Of a stretch of 64,000 nt of DNA, positions 25,460 to 34,150 are shown one piece after another (position 1 is the stretch's first letter; each line of letters begins with the position of its first letter). Made by a program: the position numbers and the translations under genes. The stretch is from positions 1 to 64,000 of the forward strand of contig NZ_JALHLE010000013.1 in the NCBI RefSeq assembly GCF_022832385.1, written 5' to 3'. A model generated the notes under the pieces. The model was not told where the DNA came from. It was given only the letters and a program-made list of their open reading frames with translations, and made no database searches. The stretch comes from Novosphingobium album (ex Hu et al. 2023). GTDB taxonomy: Bacteria > Pseudomonadota > Alphaproteobacteria > Sphingomonadales > Sphingomonadaceae.

Positions 25460-27328
25460 ATGAAAATATTGGTCGTGGACGATGAGCCTGCGGTGCGAGA
25501 GGCTTATCGTCATGTCTTGGCCGGACAGAAGGACTTCGCAGCTTCTGACGGCATGAATGCGCTGGCGCTGGAATTGTTCGGCGATGACGATGCCGGAGGC
25601 GGACATGTTGCCGCCCGCCGGGATGCGGTCTTCGACGTCCATTTTGCGTCGCAGGGCCTCGACGGCGTCGCTATGGTCCATACGGCTCTCGAACGGGATG
25701 ATCCGTTCAAGGTCGCCTTCATCGATGTGCGCATGCCGCCGGGCATCGACGGGCGCGAGACCGCTCGCCGCATCCGGGCGATCGATCGCAACATTAACCT
25801 CGTTATCGTCACAGCCTATTCCGACCATTCGGCCACCGACATCGCCGCCGTAGCCGGCCCTGCCGACAAGATCTTCTACATCAACAAGCCATTCTCGAAC
25901 GAGGAAGTCCGGCAGATGGCCCTGGCGCTGTGCCAGCGCTGGGACCACGACACCGGCCAACTGGAATTGCTGCGGCAGAAGATCGCCGAACTCGCGACCA
26001 GTGAAGCGCGGGCACGCCACGCGGCATTGCACGATTCCCTTACCGGCGCCGCGAACCGGATGGCCTTTCTGCAGGAGCTTTCCTGCCGTGTTGCCCGGGG
26101 CGATACCGATTATGCACTCGCCATTCTCGATCTCGATCGCTTCAAGCACGTGAACGACACGTTCGGGCATGGCGCAGGAGATGACCTGCTCATTGCCGTC
26201 CATGACATCCTGCACGACCAGTTGCCCGAACGGGGCATGGTTGCCCGCCTTGGCGGCGACGAATTCGGCCTGCTCCTGCCGACTGCCGGTCTGGAGGAGG
26301 CCAGGACTAAATGTGCCCGCATGATCGAAAGCTGCTCGCGCAGCTTTTCAATCTTCGGAAATTCCGTTCGTATCGGCGCGTCATGCGGATTGATGATGCC
26401 GAAAGACCTGCCTTGCCGGGATGCCAGCGAACTCATGCGGTGTGCCGATCTTGCGCTTTTTGCCGCCAAGCGCGGCGGACGCGAAAGGGTCTGCCTGTTC
26501 GATGCAGCAATGGACGAGAGCCAGCGGTTCCGTCAGATCATCGAAACGGGGCTGCGCCACGCCATCGCAGGCGACGAGTTGGCTCTCCATTATCAGCCAA
26601 TTGTCGAACGCAATGACCTCAGGACCGTGGGCTTCGAAGCCCTGCTCCGCTGGAACAGCCCCGATCATGGGCCGATCTCGCCTGCAGTCTTCATCCCCAT
26701 CGCCGAAGAAAGCGGTCTGATCGATGATCTGGGTGAGTGGGTGCTCAATCGTGCCCTGAACGATTGCCGCGACTGGCCGGGTCTGTTCGTGTCCATCAAC
26801 TTCTCCCCCCGCCAGTTCAAGCGGGCGAACTTTGTGGAATGGCTGGACGCGCATGTGGCGCAAGCACAAGTCACGCCCGGGAACGTACAGATTGAGATCA
26901 CCGAGACCGCGATTTTCGAGGATACCGAATGGGCTGCGGACGTGCTGCGCGAACTGCACAGCAAAGGCTACCGCATTGCCCTCGACGATTTCGGCACGGG
27001 CTATTCCAGCCTGTTCAATATCAAGAACTTCTCCCTCAATTGCCTGAAGATCGACAAGAGCTTCATCGAAGGATTGGGGCACGACAAACACAGCGCAGCC
27101 ATCGTCAGTTCCATTGTTCATCTTGCGCGGGCGCTTGGCCTGAACATCGTTGCGGAAGGTGTCGAAACCGACGAGCAGTGCCAGATGCTGCGCTTGACCG
27201 GCTGTTCCCACATGCAGGGCTTCCTGTTCGGGAAGCCCGCCGCGGCTGCCCAAGCGGCGGCGGCCCATGCCGACAGTCTGCCCGGTACAAACGATGGGAC
27301 TTCCCGCGCCGGCGTGATCGGGCGATAA
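25460..27328 (+). CDS. Response regulator with GGDEF and EAL domains
   Basis: A 622-residue c-di-GMP enzyme with an N-terminal receiver. The acidic pair is D7-D8 and the conserved Lys is in INKP (143), but the phosphoacceptor is D89 (FIDVRMPP), about 35 residues later than usual because of an insert around residues 28-70. GGDEF is intact at 265-269 but has no RxxD inhibitory site before it. EAL is intact (393-395), with EITET, the ALDDFGTGYSSL loop, a metal-site Lys in LKIDKSF and VAEGVE, so both synthesis and hydrolysis look possible. It ends 1 bp before a histidine kinase gene. Confidence 0.9.
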   Translation: MKILVVDDEPAVREAYRHVLAGQKDFAASDGMNALALELFGDDDAGGGHVAARRDAVFDVHFASQGLDGVAMVHTALERDDPFKVAFIDVRMPPGIDGRETARRIRAIDRNINLVIVTAYSDHSATDIAAVAGPADKIFYINKPFSNEEVRQMALALCQRWDHDTGQLELLRQKIAELATSEARARHAALHDSLTGAANRMAFLQELSCRVARGDTDYALAILDLDRFKHVNDTFGHGAGDDLLIAVHDILHDQLPERGMVARLGGDEFGLLLPTAGLEEARTKCARMIESCSRSFSIFGNSVRIGASCGLMMPKDLPCRDASELMRCADLALFAAKRGGRERVCLFDAAMDESQRFRQIIETGLRHAIAGDELALHYQPIVERNDLRTVGFEALLRWNSPDHGPISPAVFIPIAEESGLIDDLGEWVLNRALNDCRDWPGLFVSINFSPRQFKRANFVEWLDAHVAQAQVTPGNVQIEITETAIFEDTEWAADVLRELHSKGYRIALDDFGTGYSSLFNIKNFSLNCLKIDKSFIEGLGHDKHSAAIVSSIVHLARALGLNIVAEGVETDEQCQMLRLTGCSHMQGFLFGKPAAAAQAAAAHADSLPGTNDGTSRAGVIGR

Positions 27329-27329
27329 A

Positions 27330-29198
27330 GTGGCCTGGCGCCTGACCCAGTTATGGAACCGGGAGGGCCGGTTAGGCAGTACACTGCTCCGCAATCTGGC
27401 CTTCATCGGCCTTATCGCCACGGCAGCGCTGTTCTTCCTGCTGGGTTTTTCGATCAACAAGAGCTTTTCCGCGCTGGAGCACAAGGACTTGCAGGGCCAT
27501 GTCGGCCGTGTCTCCGATTTCCAGAAGACAAGCCTCGGCACTCTGATGGCGCGGGCGAAGGATTGGGGGATCTGGGACGACAGCTATTACTACGCCCGGA
27601 ATTTCAACACCGGCTTTGAAACAGACAACGTCAATCTGGAATCGTTTCAGAATGCGGAGGTCGATGGCCTGGCTATTGTCCGGTTCGATGATGGAACCGC
27701 GCGGGCTTTCGCGTTCGACCGCGACGAGGGCAGGAAAGAGCCCGAATTGGCTGAAGCGCTTCTGGCAAAAATTATCCGGTCCGACTTCGTGCAACGGATG
27801 CGGCAGAAGGACTACGTGCAGAGCTTCATCGTCCTCAATGGCCAGCTATACGCCATAGCCAGCGTGCAACTGTACAGGAGTGACGGCACCGGCACACCGC
27901 CCGGCTTTCTGACATTCATTCAGCACATCACGGCCCAAATGGCGAGCGCAGCCCTTCAGGTGCCTGCCGATGTCGATCTCAGCGCACGCATGGCGGATAC
28001 GCAGATTGCGGCAGATACCAGCACGATCGAAATCGCAGCGCCACTCAACGGGCCGGATGGGACCACAGTTGCTGCCATCCGCCTCCACCTCACGCGTCCA
28101 TTGACGAAAGCGGCCCAAAATCTGCTGCTGATCACGTTTGCAGGCGTTTTCTGCCTGATTGCCGCATTGCTCACCGTACTTGGCCGGCGCGTCAGGACGC
28201 TGGTGCTCGATCCGGTCGAACGTTTGCACCAGCATGTCAGCCGCATCAGGGAGTCCGGGGAACTGCGGGAGATCGATGGGCCAGTGCCTTCCAACGAGTT
28301 CGGAGCCATGCAAGCCGAATTCAACCGCATGACCGCCGAACTGCAACAACTGCGTTCGCAATTGGAATCCCAGTCCTTCACCCTGGGCAAGTCGCAGAGT
28401 GCCATCGGCCTCATGCACAATCTGCGCAACTGCCTGAGCCCTGTCCGCGTCATTCTCGAAGCGCTGGATCAGACCTGCAGTGACAGCCTGCCCACGCACG
28501 CACCGCGGGCATTGAGAGAACTGTCAGACGACGCCCTCGCCCCGGAACGGCGCGAAAAGCTGGTCAGCTTTCTGTCCGCTGCACATGAACGGGTCGAAGC
28601 CAGAAATGCCGCTGTACGCCAGCAGGCTCGCGAAGCTGCCCGCAACCTGATGAATGCCCTGGATGCGATTGATGCCGCCGCGCAGAATGAACGCGATACC
28701 CGCTTCGACGAGCGCTGCGACCTTGCCGGCCTGCTCAGCCACTCGGCCAATGTCGCACGGTACGCAGAGAATATCACTGTCGCGGTCGACGTGCAGTGCA
28801 ACGGCTATATCGCTGCATCCGGCAATCGTGTGCTCCTCAGCCAGGTCCTTGAAAATCTGGTAACCAACGCGCTGGAGGCAATCCAGGACAGTGGCCGACA
28901 GGATGGCAGGATCTTGCTTCAGGTTACGCAGAACCCCGCGCAGGACCGATGCACCATCACCGTGGCAGACAATGGCGCCGGTTTCGCCCAGGAAGTTGCA
29001 ACCCAACTGTTCGAACGTGGTTTCTCGACACGCACGTCCAGATCGGGCGGCCTCGGCCTGCACTGGTGCGCGAACACGGTGCGAGCGATGAACGGAGCGT
29101 TGAAACTGGAAAGCGACGGCAAGGGAGCGGGCGCGCGAGCGATTGTCCACCTGCCCTTGTGGCATGATCACGACGTCCGGAATGCGGATGCTGCCTAG
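27330..29198 (+). CDS. CHASE4-like sensor histidine kinase
   Basis: A 622-residue membrane kinase with GTG start, one base after the stop of the GGDEF-EAL gene. TM1 (about 20-42) and TM2 (about 264-286) bracket a periplasmic domain with the WDDSYYYARNFN signature of CHASE4. A HAMP segment (about 287-340) and an H-box with H363 (MHNLRNCLSPV) follow, then a C-terminal ATPase domain with an N-box (ENLVTNALEAI), ADNGAGF and SGGLGLHWC. It is almost surely the partner of the receiver-GGDEF-EAL protein and couples an extracellular signal to c-di-GMP. Confidence 0.88.
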   Translation: MAWRLTQLWNREGRLGSTLLRNLAFIGLIATAALFFLLGFSINKSFSALEHKDLQGHVGRVSDFQKTSLGTLMARAKDWGIWDDSYYYARNFNTGFETDNVNLESFQNAEVDGLAIVRFDDGTARAFAFDRDEGRKEPELAEALLAKIIRSDFVQRMRQKDYVQSFIVLNGQLYAIASVQLYRSDGTGTPPGFLTFIQHITAQMASAALQVPADVDLSARMADTQIAADTSTIEIAAPLNGPDGTTVAAIRLHLTRPLTKAAQNLLLITFAGVFCLIAALLTVLGRRVRTLVLDPVERLHQHVSRIRESGELREIDGPVPSNEFGAMQAEFNRMTAELQQLRSQLESQSFTLGKSQSAIGLMHNLRNCLSPVRVILEALDQTCSDSLPTHAPRALRELSDDALAPERREKLVSFLSAAHERVEARNAAVRQQAREAARNLMNALDAIDAAAQNERDTRFDERCDLAGLLSHSANVARYAENITVAVDVQCNGYIAASGNRVLLSQVLENLVTNALEAIQDSGRQDGRILLQVTQNPAQDRCTITVADNGAGFAQEVATQLFERGFSTRTSRSGGLGLHWCANTVRAMNGALKLESDGKGAGARAIVHLPLWHDHDVRNADAA

Positions 29199-29225
29199 CG
29201 AAAACTTTCATGAAAAGGTCCCGCT

Positions 29226-29717
29226 CTAGGAGGAATATCCGGTCGCGGCGTTTGCGCGGAGCCCCCCGGTTCGGGCCATCGGTCTGAGAAGGTGGGCATC
29301 GCAGCTTCGGCAGTCACTGCTGCCGAAGCCAACCAGTGCGGTCTCGAACAGGCCCGATGCGAGAAGCCGGTCCACGATCTCGCATTCGGAGCCGCCGGGG
29401 ATGGCGAGCGCTGAAATACGGGCGGCGGCGTTCGTCAGTTCATCGACGTGCCAGTGGACTTTCTTGTCTTGCCGCAAGTGCCGCCGCAGCCGTGCTCCGA
29501 TGCCACCGCCACCTCGCGCGCTGCCGGCATAGACGAGCCAGCCCGAAAGCGGTGTGGCGGCAATGCCTTTGCGCGCGAAAGTCACAGGCACCGCCGGATC
29601 GATCACCAGAACATAAGCCCCGGGCGACCTGTCCAGTCCCTCGCCCGTTTCGGCGTTCACACAGGCGCAGCCGGGCACATGCTGCCGGATCGCCAGGAGG
29701 ACGTCTTCTTCCCGCAT
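29226..29717 (-). CDS. DUF123/GIY-YIG-type protein
   Basis: A 163-residue protein matching the DUF123 family, a GIY-YIG-like fold known from archaeal endonuclease-III-associated domains. Visible are PGAYVLVIDP, SGWLVYAGSARGGGGIGARLRRHLR (the G-x-Y...GSA and R-x-x-RH pattern) and VHWHVDEL, then two late cysteines in DCRSC. It stands alone here without an endonuclease III partner, 27 bp downstream of the phospholipase gene on the same strand. Nuclease activity is a family-based guess and none is proven for such single-domain bacterial members. Confidence 0.75.
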   Translation of the reverse strand: MREEDVLLAIRQHVPGCACVNAETGEGLDRSPGAYVLVIDPAVPVTFARKGIAATPLSGWLVYAGSARGGGGIGARLRRHLRQDKKVHWHVDELTNAAARISALAIPGGSECEIVDRLLASGLFETALVGFGSSDCRSCDAHLLRPMARTGGLRANAATGYSS

Positions 29718-29744
29718 GGCCCGACAGTACGCTGCTGTCCGGGC

Positions 29745-31835
29745 TCAGGCCAGTGTGAGTGGCCCTGCCCCGCCGGCCGCCGGATCTGAGAACGAGCCCT
29801 TTCCGTTCTCGACATGTCCCGCCATCCGCCAGGACTGGCCTGACGCGGCAAGGCCGAGATCGTACCACCCATGGTTGGCGGAAAGATCCAACGGCTGGCG
29901 CACGGTCGCCCCTGCTTTCAGGGCAACGGCCGCATAGGTCTGGCCATAAGCCATGTCCGCCAGCGCAACCGGCAGCGGCTCGCGGGTGATATTGACCAGC
30001 ACCAGTTCGGCCTTCCCGGCATGGCTAACCTCGATCCGCGCCGAAAACCGGTCTGCCCGGCCGCGGAGCCTGCGATGGAAGCGGTTCGGGCCAACGATGA
30101 ACAGATCGGTCTGCCTGCCCTCCGGCGCCGCCGGGACGGCACCGGTGAGCCGCTGGCGCGCACCCACGGTATATCGCGCGGGATCGGCACCGAGATCGTT
30201 GACGTCGTAGAGATGGAACACGGCCGCGCGTTCTTCCCCGGCGTTGGCGAAGACCAGCGACGGTGCCCCGGCATCGCCCCCAAGCCAGACGTCGAGCCGG
30301 TACGGCGTCGCGCGGCGGGGCTTTACGCCCGTTTCCTGAACCGGGGCCACGATGCCAGACGGCAGCGGCGGCGCGATGTTCTTGAGACCGGCCGCCCGAT
30401 CCGACAGCGCACGGGTCGGCGGCAGCGCGGCCATGAATTCATCGGCGTCGGTCTTCGAGAAGTCGAAGCACGACGTCAGGTCGCCGCAGACCGCGCGGCG
30501 CCATGCGCTGATGTTGGGCTCACGCACGCCGAAACGCGTTTCGAGGAAACGGATCACGCTGGTGTGGTCGAAGACTTCGGAGGCGACGTGACCGCCCTTG
30601 CTCCATGGCGATACCACGTACATCGGCACGCGCGGGCCAAGGCCGTAAGGACGGCCAAGATATTGTGCATCGGCCTCGTCCTGCGGATGGGTGTGGTATT
30701 CGTCGTCCGCCGGAACGGTCGTCGCGCCGCGCGAGCGGGCCGGCGGTGCAGGCGACGGCGCATGGTCGAACAGCCCGTCGTTCTCGTCGAAATTGATCAG
30801 CAGCACAGTGCGCGCCCAGACCTCGGGGTTGGCCGTCAGCGCATCGAGCACGCGGGCAATGTATTCGGCGCCTTCCAACGGCGTGGAAACGCTGGGATGC
30901 TCCGAGAAGCGCGTCGGCCCCACCACCCACGAAACCGCCGGCAGGCGCTTCTGCTCGACGTCTTCCTTGAGCTTGTCGAGATCACGCGTGCGGATCGACC
31001 GGGAGGCCAGATCAGCCAGCGGCCCGTCACTGGCCTTGTCCGCCGCCCGGTAGCGCTGGAAGCCGACGAGCGGGTTGTCGCCGAAATTGTCGGCCATGTC
31101 CTCATAGACCTGGAAACCAATCCCCGCCGCCATCAGCCGTTCGGGATAAGTCGTCCATGTATAGCCGCCGTTGCCGCGCGGGTCCGCGCCCATGTCGTCA
31201 TAGCCGTTGTCGATCGCGGGACCGCCCGCCTTCGCCTGCGGATCGTGCGTGCCGGTCCAGATGTAGAGGCGGTTGGGATTGGTCGAGAGATGCAGCGCGC
31301 AGTGATAGGCATCGCACAGCGTGAAAGCCTCGGCGAGCGCGTACTGGAACGGCAGATCCTCGCGCGAGAAATGCGCCATGGCGTGGTTATGCTTGTGGCG
31401 CGGCCATTCGCCCATGCGGCCATTGTCCCACGCGGCCTGGCTATCGGGAAAACCGTGCGGCGTGCCGAGCGGCCGGTAGAGCCGGAAATCAGCCTGGGTG
31501 TCGAGCCGAAACGGCGCGATCAGCGCGGGGCTCTCGCCCTCCTTCTCGTTGGGTTGAACCAGAACCGTGCGGCGCGGCGCGTCTGCCAGCGGCGGGGCGG
31601 GAATGGCGAAGCGATCGCCATAACCCTGAACGCCCCGCATGGTGCCGAAGTAGTGATCGAAAGCGCGGTTTTCCTGCGTCAGGATCACCACGTGCTCGAC
31701 GTCCTGAATCGTCCCCGTGCGCCGGTCCGCCGGAATCTCCAGTGCCCGTGCAATCGACGGCATGAACCCTGCCGCAGCACCTCCACTCGCGATCATGTTG
31801 CGGATGAAACTGCGGCGGTCGTGGGGCAATACCAT
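29745..31835 (-). CDS. Phospholipase C, phosphocholine-specific type
   Basis: A 696-residue exported phosphoesterase. The start is the ATG after AGGACAAG; it yields a Tat signal (HDRRSFIRNMIASGGAAAGF). The PF04185 catalytic domain opens with ILTQENRAFDHYFGTMRGVQ and continues with LINFDENDGLFDH and VPMYVVSPWSKGG. The C-terminal 200 residues contain two repeats of the small DUF756 domain that distinguishes bacterial PlcN/PlcH-like enzymes from AcpA-type phosphatases. It cleaves phosphatidylcholine or sphingomyelin head groups. Separate from the shorter relative at 5910-7562. Confidence 0.88.
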   Translation of the reverse strand: MVLPHDRRSFIRNMIASGGAAAGFMPSIARALEIPADRRTGTIQDVEHVVILTQENRAFDHYFGTMRGVQGYGDRFAIPAPPLADAPRRTVLVQPNEKEGESPALIAPFRLDTQADFRLYRPLGTPHGFPDSQAAWDNGRMGEWPRHKHNHAMAHFSREDLPFQYALAEAFTLCDAYHCALHLSTNPNRLYIWTGTHDPQAKAGGPAIDNGYDDMGADPRGNGGYTWTTYPERLMAAGIGFQVYEDMADNFGDNPLVGFQRYRAADKASDGPLADLASRSIRTRDLDKLKEDVEQKRLPAVSWVVGPTRFSEHPSVSTPLEGAEYIARVLDALTANPEVWARTVLLINFDENDGLFDHAPSPAPPARSRGATTVPADDEYHTHPQDEADAQYLGRPYGLGPRVPMYVVSPWSKGGHVASEVFDHTSVIRFLETRFGVREPNISAWRRAVCGDLTSCFDFSKTDADEFMAALPPTRALSDRAAGLKNIAPPLPSGIVAPVQETGVKPRRATPYRLDVWLGGDAGAPSLVFANAGEERAAVFHLYDVNDLGADPARYTVGARQRLTGAVPAAPEGRQTDLFIVGPNRFHRRLRGRADRFSARIEVSHAGKAELVLVNITREPLPVALADMAYGQTYAAVALKAGATVRQPLDLSANHGWYDLGLAASGQSWRMAGHVENGKGSFSDPAAGGAGPLTLA

Positions 31836-32013
31836 CAATCTTGTCCTGTCTCGTCTGGCATGGGGCGCGACCCCGGAGGTAAACACAAAAACGCGAAGCT
31901 CACGCCCGCCTCGGCGACCGCGCCACTCTGCATCCCGTTGTGGCAAGGGTGGAATTTCGAGTCGTACCGGCCTTCTGTTGCAATCTGAAGATCATCTGCC
32001 GCCGGGCGATCTA

Positions 32014-33393
32014 TCAGGCGCGGTCGATCTCGAGGCTGACTTCAAGGCCGCTCTGCCCGTCGCCGCGCGGGCCAAGGGCGATCCGCAGGCCATAGGCTTC
32101 CGCGATGTCATGCGCGATCGCAAGCCCCAGCCCGGAACCGCGCATTTCGGGATCAAAGCGCGTGCCGATGCGGAATGCCTCTGCCGCAAGCTCCGGCGCC
32201 AGGCCGGGACCGTCGTCGATGATCTGCACCAGCAATCCGTCCGGTGTGTCTGCCGCGCCGATCAAGACATGCCCGCGCGCCCACTTGCCGGCATTATCCA
32301 GCAGGATAGCAAGAAGCTCGGAGAGATCGACCGGTTCGATCGGCACAGTCGTATCGAGCCCCTCGGGCAGACGGACATCGAAGGACTTGTCCGGATGCAG
32401 GCGGCGCATCGCCGAAAGGATGGGAGGCAGGACACTATCGATCCGGCTGGCCGTCCCCGGACTGCGTGCGCTTGCGGCAGAGCGCGCGCGCGCCAGTTGG
32501 TAGTCGATCTGCTGCACCATGACCTGACTCTGTTCGAGCAGTGTCTGCGCTGCGGCGGACGTACGCTCGGCCTGAGCCAGCCTCTCCGCCTCGTCGGTAA
32601 TCACCGCAAGCGGCGTGCGCAACGCGTGGGCAAGGTTGCCAGCTTCCACCCGCGCTCGCTCGACCGTCTTGTGGCTGCGCTCGATAAAGGCATTGAGATC
32701 GTCCACCAATGGCTCGATTTCGGTGGGATAGTCGCCCTCCAGCCGGCAGGCAGAACCGCTGCGCAGCCGCGCCGTTGCGTTAGCGAGACGATCGAGTGGC
32801 CGCAGCCCGATCGTCACGACGAGGAACCCGGTCGCCACGAGCGCAGCCGCCAGCGCCGTCAGCCACAGCGTCAGCTCGCGGGTGAAGCTGGCAATGGTCT
32901 CGTCGAGAAGGCGCTCATCGGTCGCGATCACATAGTGGACTTCGCCTGCCCCCGGCACGTCGCGGATGAAACCATAGGTGATGGTCGGCCCTGTCGGCCC
33001 CTTTTCGATATGATGGTGAATGGTGCTGTCATGCGCGACCCGATCGTCCAGCTCGCCGCGCGTCATCGAGGCGGACCGGATCGTCTCGTGGCCGTGCAGG
33101 CTGACCTGCCAGTAGAAGCCCGAGAGCGGCACCAGATAGCGCGGGTCTGAGAGCGGACGGTCCATTTTCAGGACGCCGTCCGGACCCACTTTCACCAGAC
33201 CGGCCAGTTCCTTGATGTGGACTTCCAGCTCGTCGTGATAGCTTGCCTCCACATGCTTGGCGAACAGCCGTGTCGCCGAATACCAGATGCCGCCGATGCC
33301 CAGCGCGACCCACAGCAGCGTGGCAAGCAGGATACGGACACGCAGCGAACGCCAGTGCCAGCGGCGATGCGACGGTTGGCGCGTAGTGGTCAC
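32014..33393 (-). CDS. Sensor histidine kinase of a metal-efflux two-component system
   Basis: A 459-residue kinase with GTG start overlapping the upstream response-regulator stop (GTGA). TM1 is about 20-42 and TM2 about 174-196. The periplasmic domain contains a His cluster (H99, H101, H121, H126-H128) that could bind a metal. HAMP follows, then H256 in AHALRTPLAV and an ATPase domain with LLDNAGKWA, DDGPGLAPE and GSGLGLAIAHD. Layout resembles PhoQ-type kinases. The two genes face an RND efflux operon, so metal sensing is the favoured role. Confidence 0.88.
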   Translation of the reverse strand: MTTTRQPSHRRWHWRSLRVRILLATLLWVALGIGGIWYSATRLFAKHVEASYHDELEVHIKELAGLVKVGPDGVLKMDRPLSDPRYLVPLSGFYWQVSLHGHETIRSASMTRGELDDRVAHDSTIHHHIEKGPTGPTITYGFIRDVPGAGEVHYVIATDERLLDETIASFTRELTLWLTALAAALVATGFLVVTIGLRPLDRLANATARLRSGSACRLEGDYPTEIEPLVDDLNAFIERSHKTVERARVEAGNLAHALRTPLAVITDEAERLAQAERTSAAAQTLLEQSQVMVQQIDYQLARARSAASARSPGTASRIDSVLPPILSAMRRLHPDKSFDVRLPEGLDTTVPIEPVDLSELLAILLDNAGKWARGHVLIGAADTPDGLLVQIIDDGPGLAPELAAEAFRIGTRFDPEMRGSGLGLAIAHDIAEAYGLRIALGPRGDGQSGLEVSLEIDRA

Positions 33394-34046
33394 TTGCCGA
33401 ACCTGTAGCCCAGCCCGCGCACCGTGCGGATGCGGTCGCTGCCGATCTTGCGGCGCAGGCGCGAAACCAGCACCTCGACCGCGTTGAGATCGCGGTGGCT
33501 GTCCAGATCGTAGAGGTGCTCGCCGATATCGCCCTGCGACAGGATCTGCCCGGGACGGCGGATGAACAGGTTGAGCAGGCGGAACTCCTGCTTGCTCAGC
33601 GCCAGCGACTCGCCGTCGCACTGCACTTCGCGCGCGACCGGATCGAGCCGGATGCCGGATTCCTCTATCCATGTGTCGCGGCTGCCAGACTGCCGGCGAA
33701 GCAGCGCATGCAGCCGGGCAAGCAGTTCCTCGAAACGCACGGGCTTGACCACGAAATCGTCGGCCCCCGCATTGAGCCCCTCGACCTTGTCCTGCCAGCT
33801 TCCGCGCGCAGTCAGGATCAGGATCGGGCAATCGACCTTGCGCTGACGCCAGTATTTCAACAGGTCCATGCCGGTCCCGTCGGGCAATCCCAGATCCAGC
33901 ACGACCGCCGCCATCTTGTCCATGTCGGGCCAGGCCTCGCCTTCCTCGCGGCTGCGGGCGACATCGACGGCAAAGTCCGCGCCGCGCAGGCGGTCGGACA
34001 GGCGCTCGGCCAGTTGTTCGTCGTCTTCCACAAGCAGCAGCCGCAA
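33390..34046 (-). CDS. OmpR-family response regulator
   Basis: A 218-residue regulator. The TTG at 34046 is preferred because it aligns with the receiver start (RLLLVEDD) and follows AGAGGA; the frame continues to 34109 but that start lies in the candidate operator. Receiver residues DD, the phosphoacceptor in VVLDLGLPDGTG (about D50), Thr in LTARG and Lys in VVKPV are intact. The C-terminal winged helix (SLALSKQEFRLLNLF, DLNAVEVLVSRLRRKIG, IRTVRGLGYRFGK) is complete. The kinase gene overlaps its stop. It probably controls the divergent RND efflux operon. Confidence 0.9.
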   Translation of the reverse strand: MRLLLVEDDEQLAERLSDRLRGADFAVDVARSREEGEAWPDMDKMAAVVLDLGLPDGTGMDLLKYWRQRKVDCPILILTARGSWQDKVEGLNAGADDFVVKPVRFEELLARLHALLRRQSGSRDTWIEESGIRLDPVAREVQCDGESLALSKQEFRLLNLFIRRPGQILSQGDIGEHLYDLDSHRDLNAVEVLVSRLRRKIGSDRIRTVRGLGYRFGK

Positions 34047-34101
34047 GGCGGTATCCTCTCTTGTTTCCTCGTATCGAGCGTCATCGGCGGCGACGCTGAA
34101 A

Positions 34102-34140
34102 CCTGTCAATAAAAACCGAAACTGACAGGATGCTGTCAGC
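34102..34140. promoter_or_regulatory. CTGTCA repeat cluster between TCS and efflux operons
   Basis: CCTGTCA (34102-34108), its inverse TGACAGG (34123-34129) and GCTGTCAGC (34132-34140) give three copies of one hexamer within 39 bp, forming two overlapping inverted repeats. They lie between the divergent regulator and adaptor genes, where an OmpR-type regulator would bind. On the reverse strand the first copy reads TTGACAG, a possible -35 element. Binding is inferred. Confidence 0.5.
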
Positions 34141-34150
34141 TTGGCAGGTC

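Noticed and set aside
29871..31988. A 705-codon rightward open frame antisense to the phospholipase C gene
   Set aside because: Arg-rich composition without motifs; the leftward frame has a Tat signal, catalytic motif and two DUF756 repeats.
34102..34140. CTGTCA repeats as a Pho box
   Set aside because: A Pho box needs direct CTGTCAT copies 11 bp apart. Here the copies alternate in orientation and the direct copies are 30 bp apart, so a regulator of the adjacent TCS fits better.
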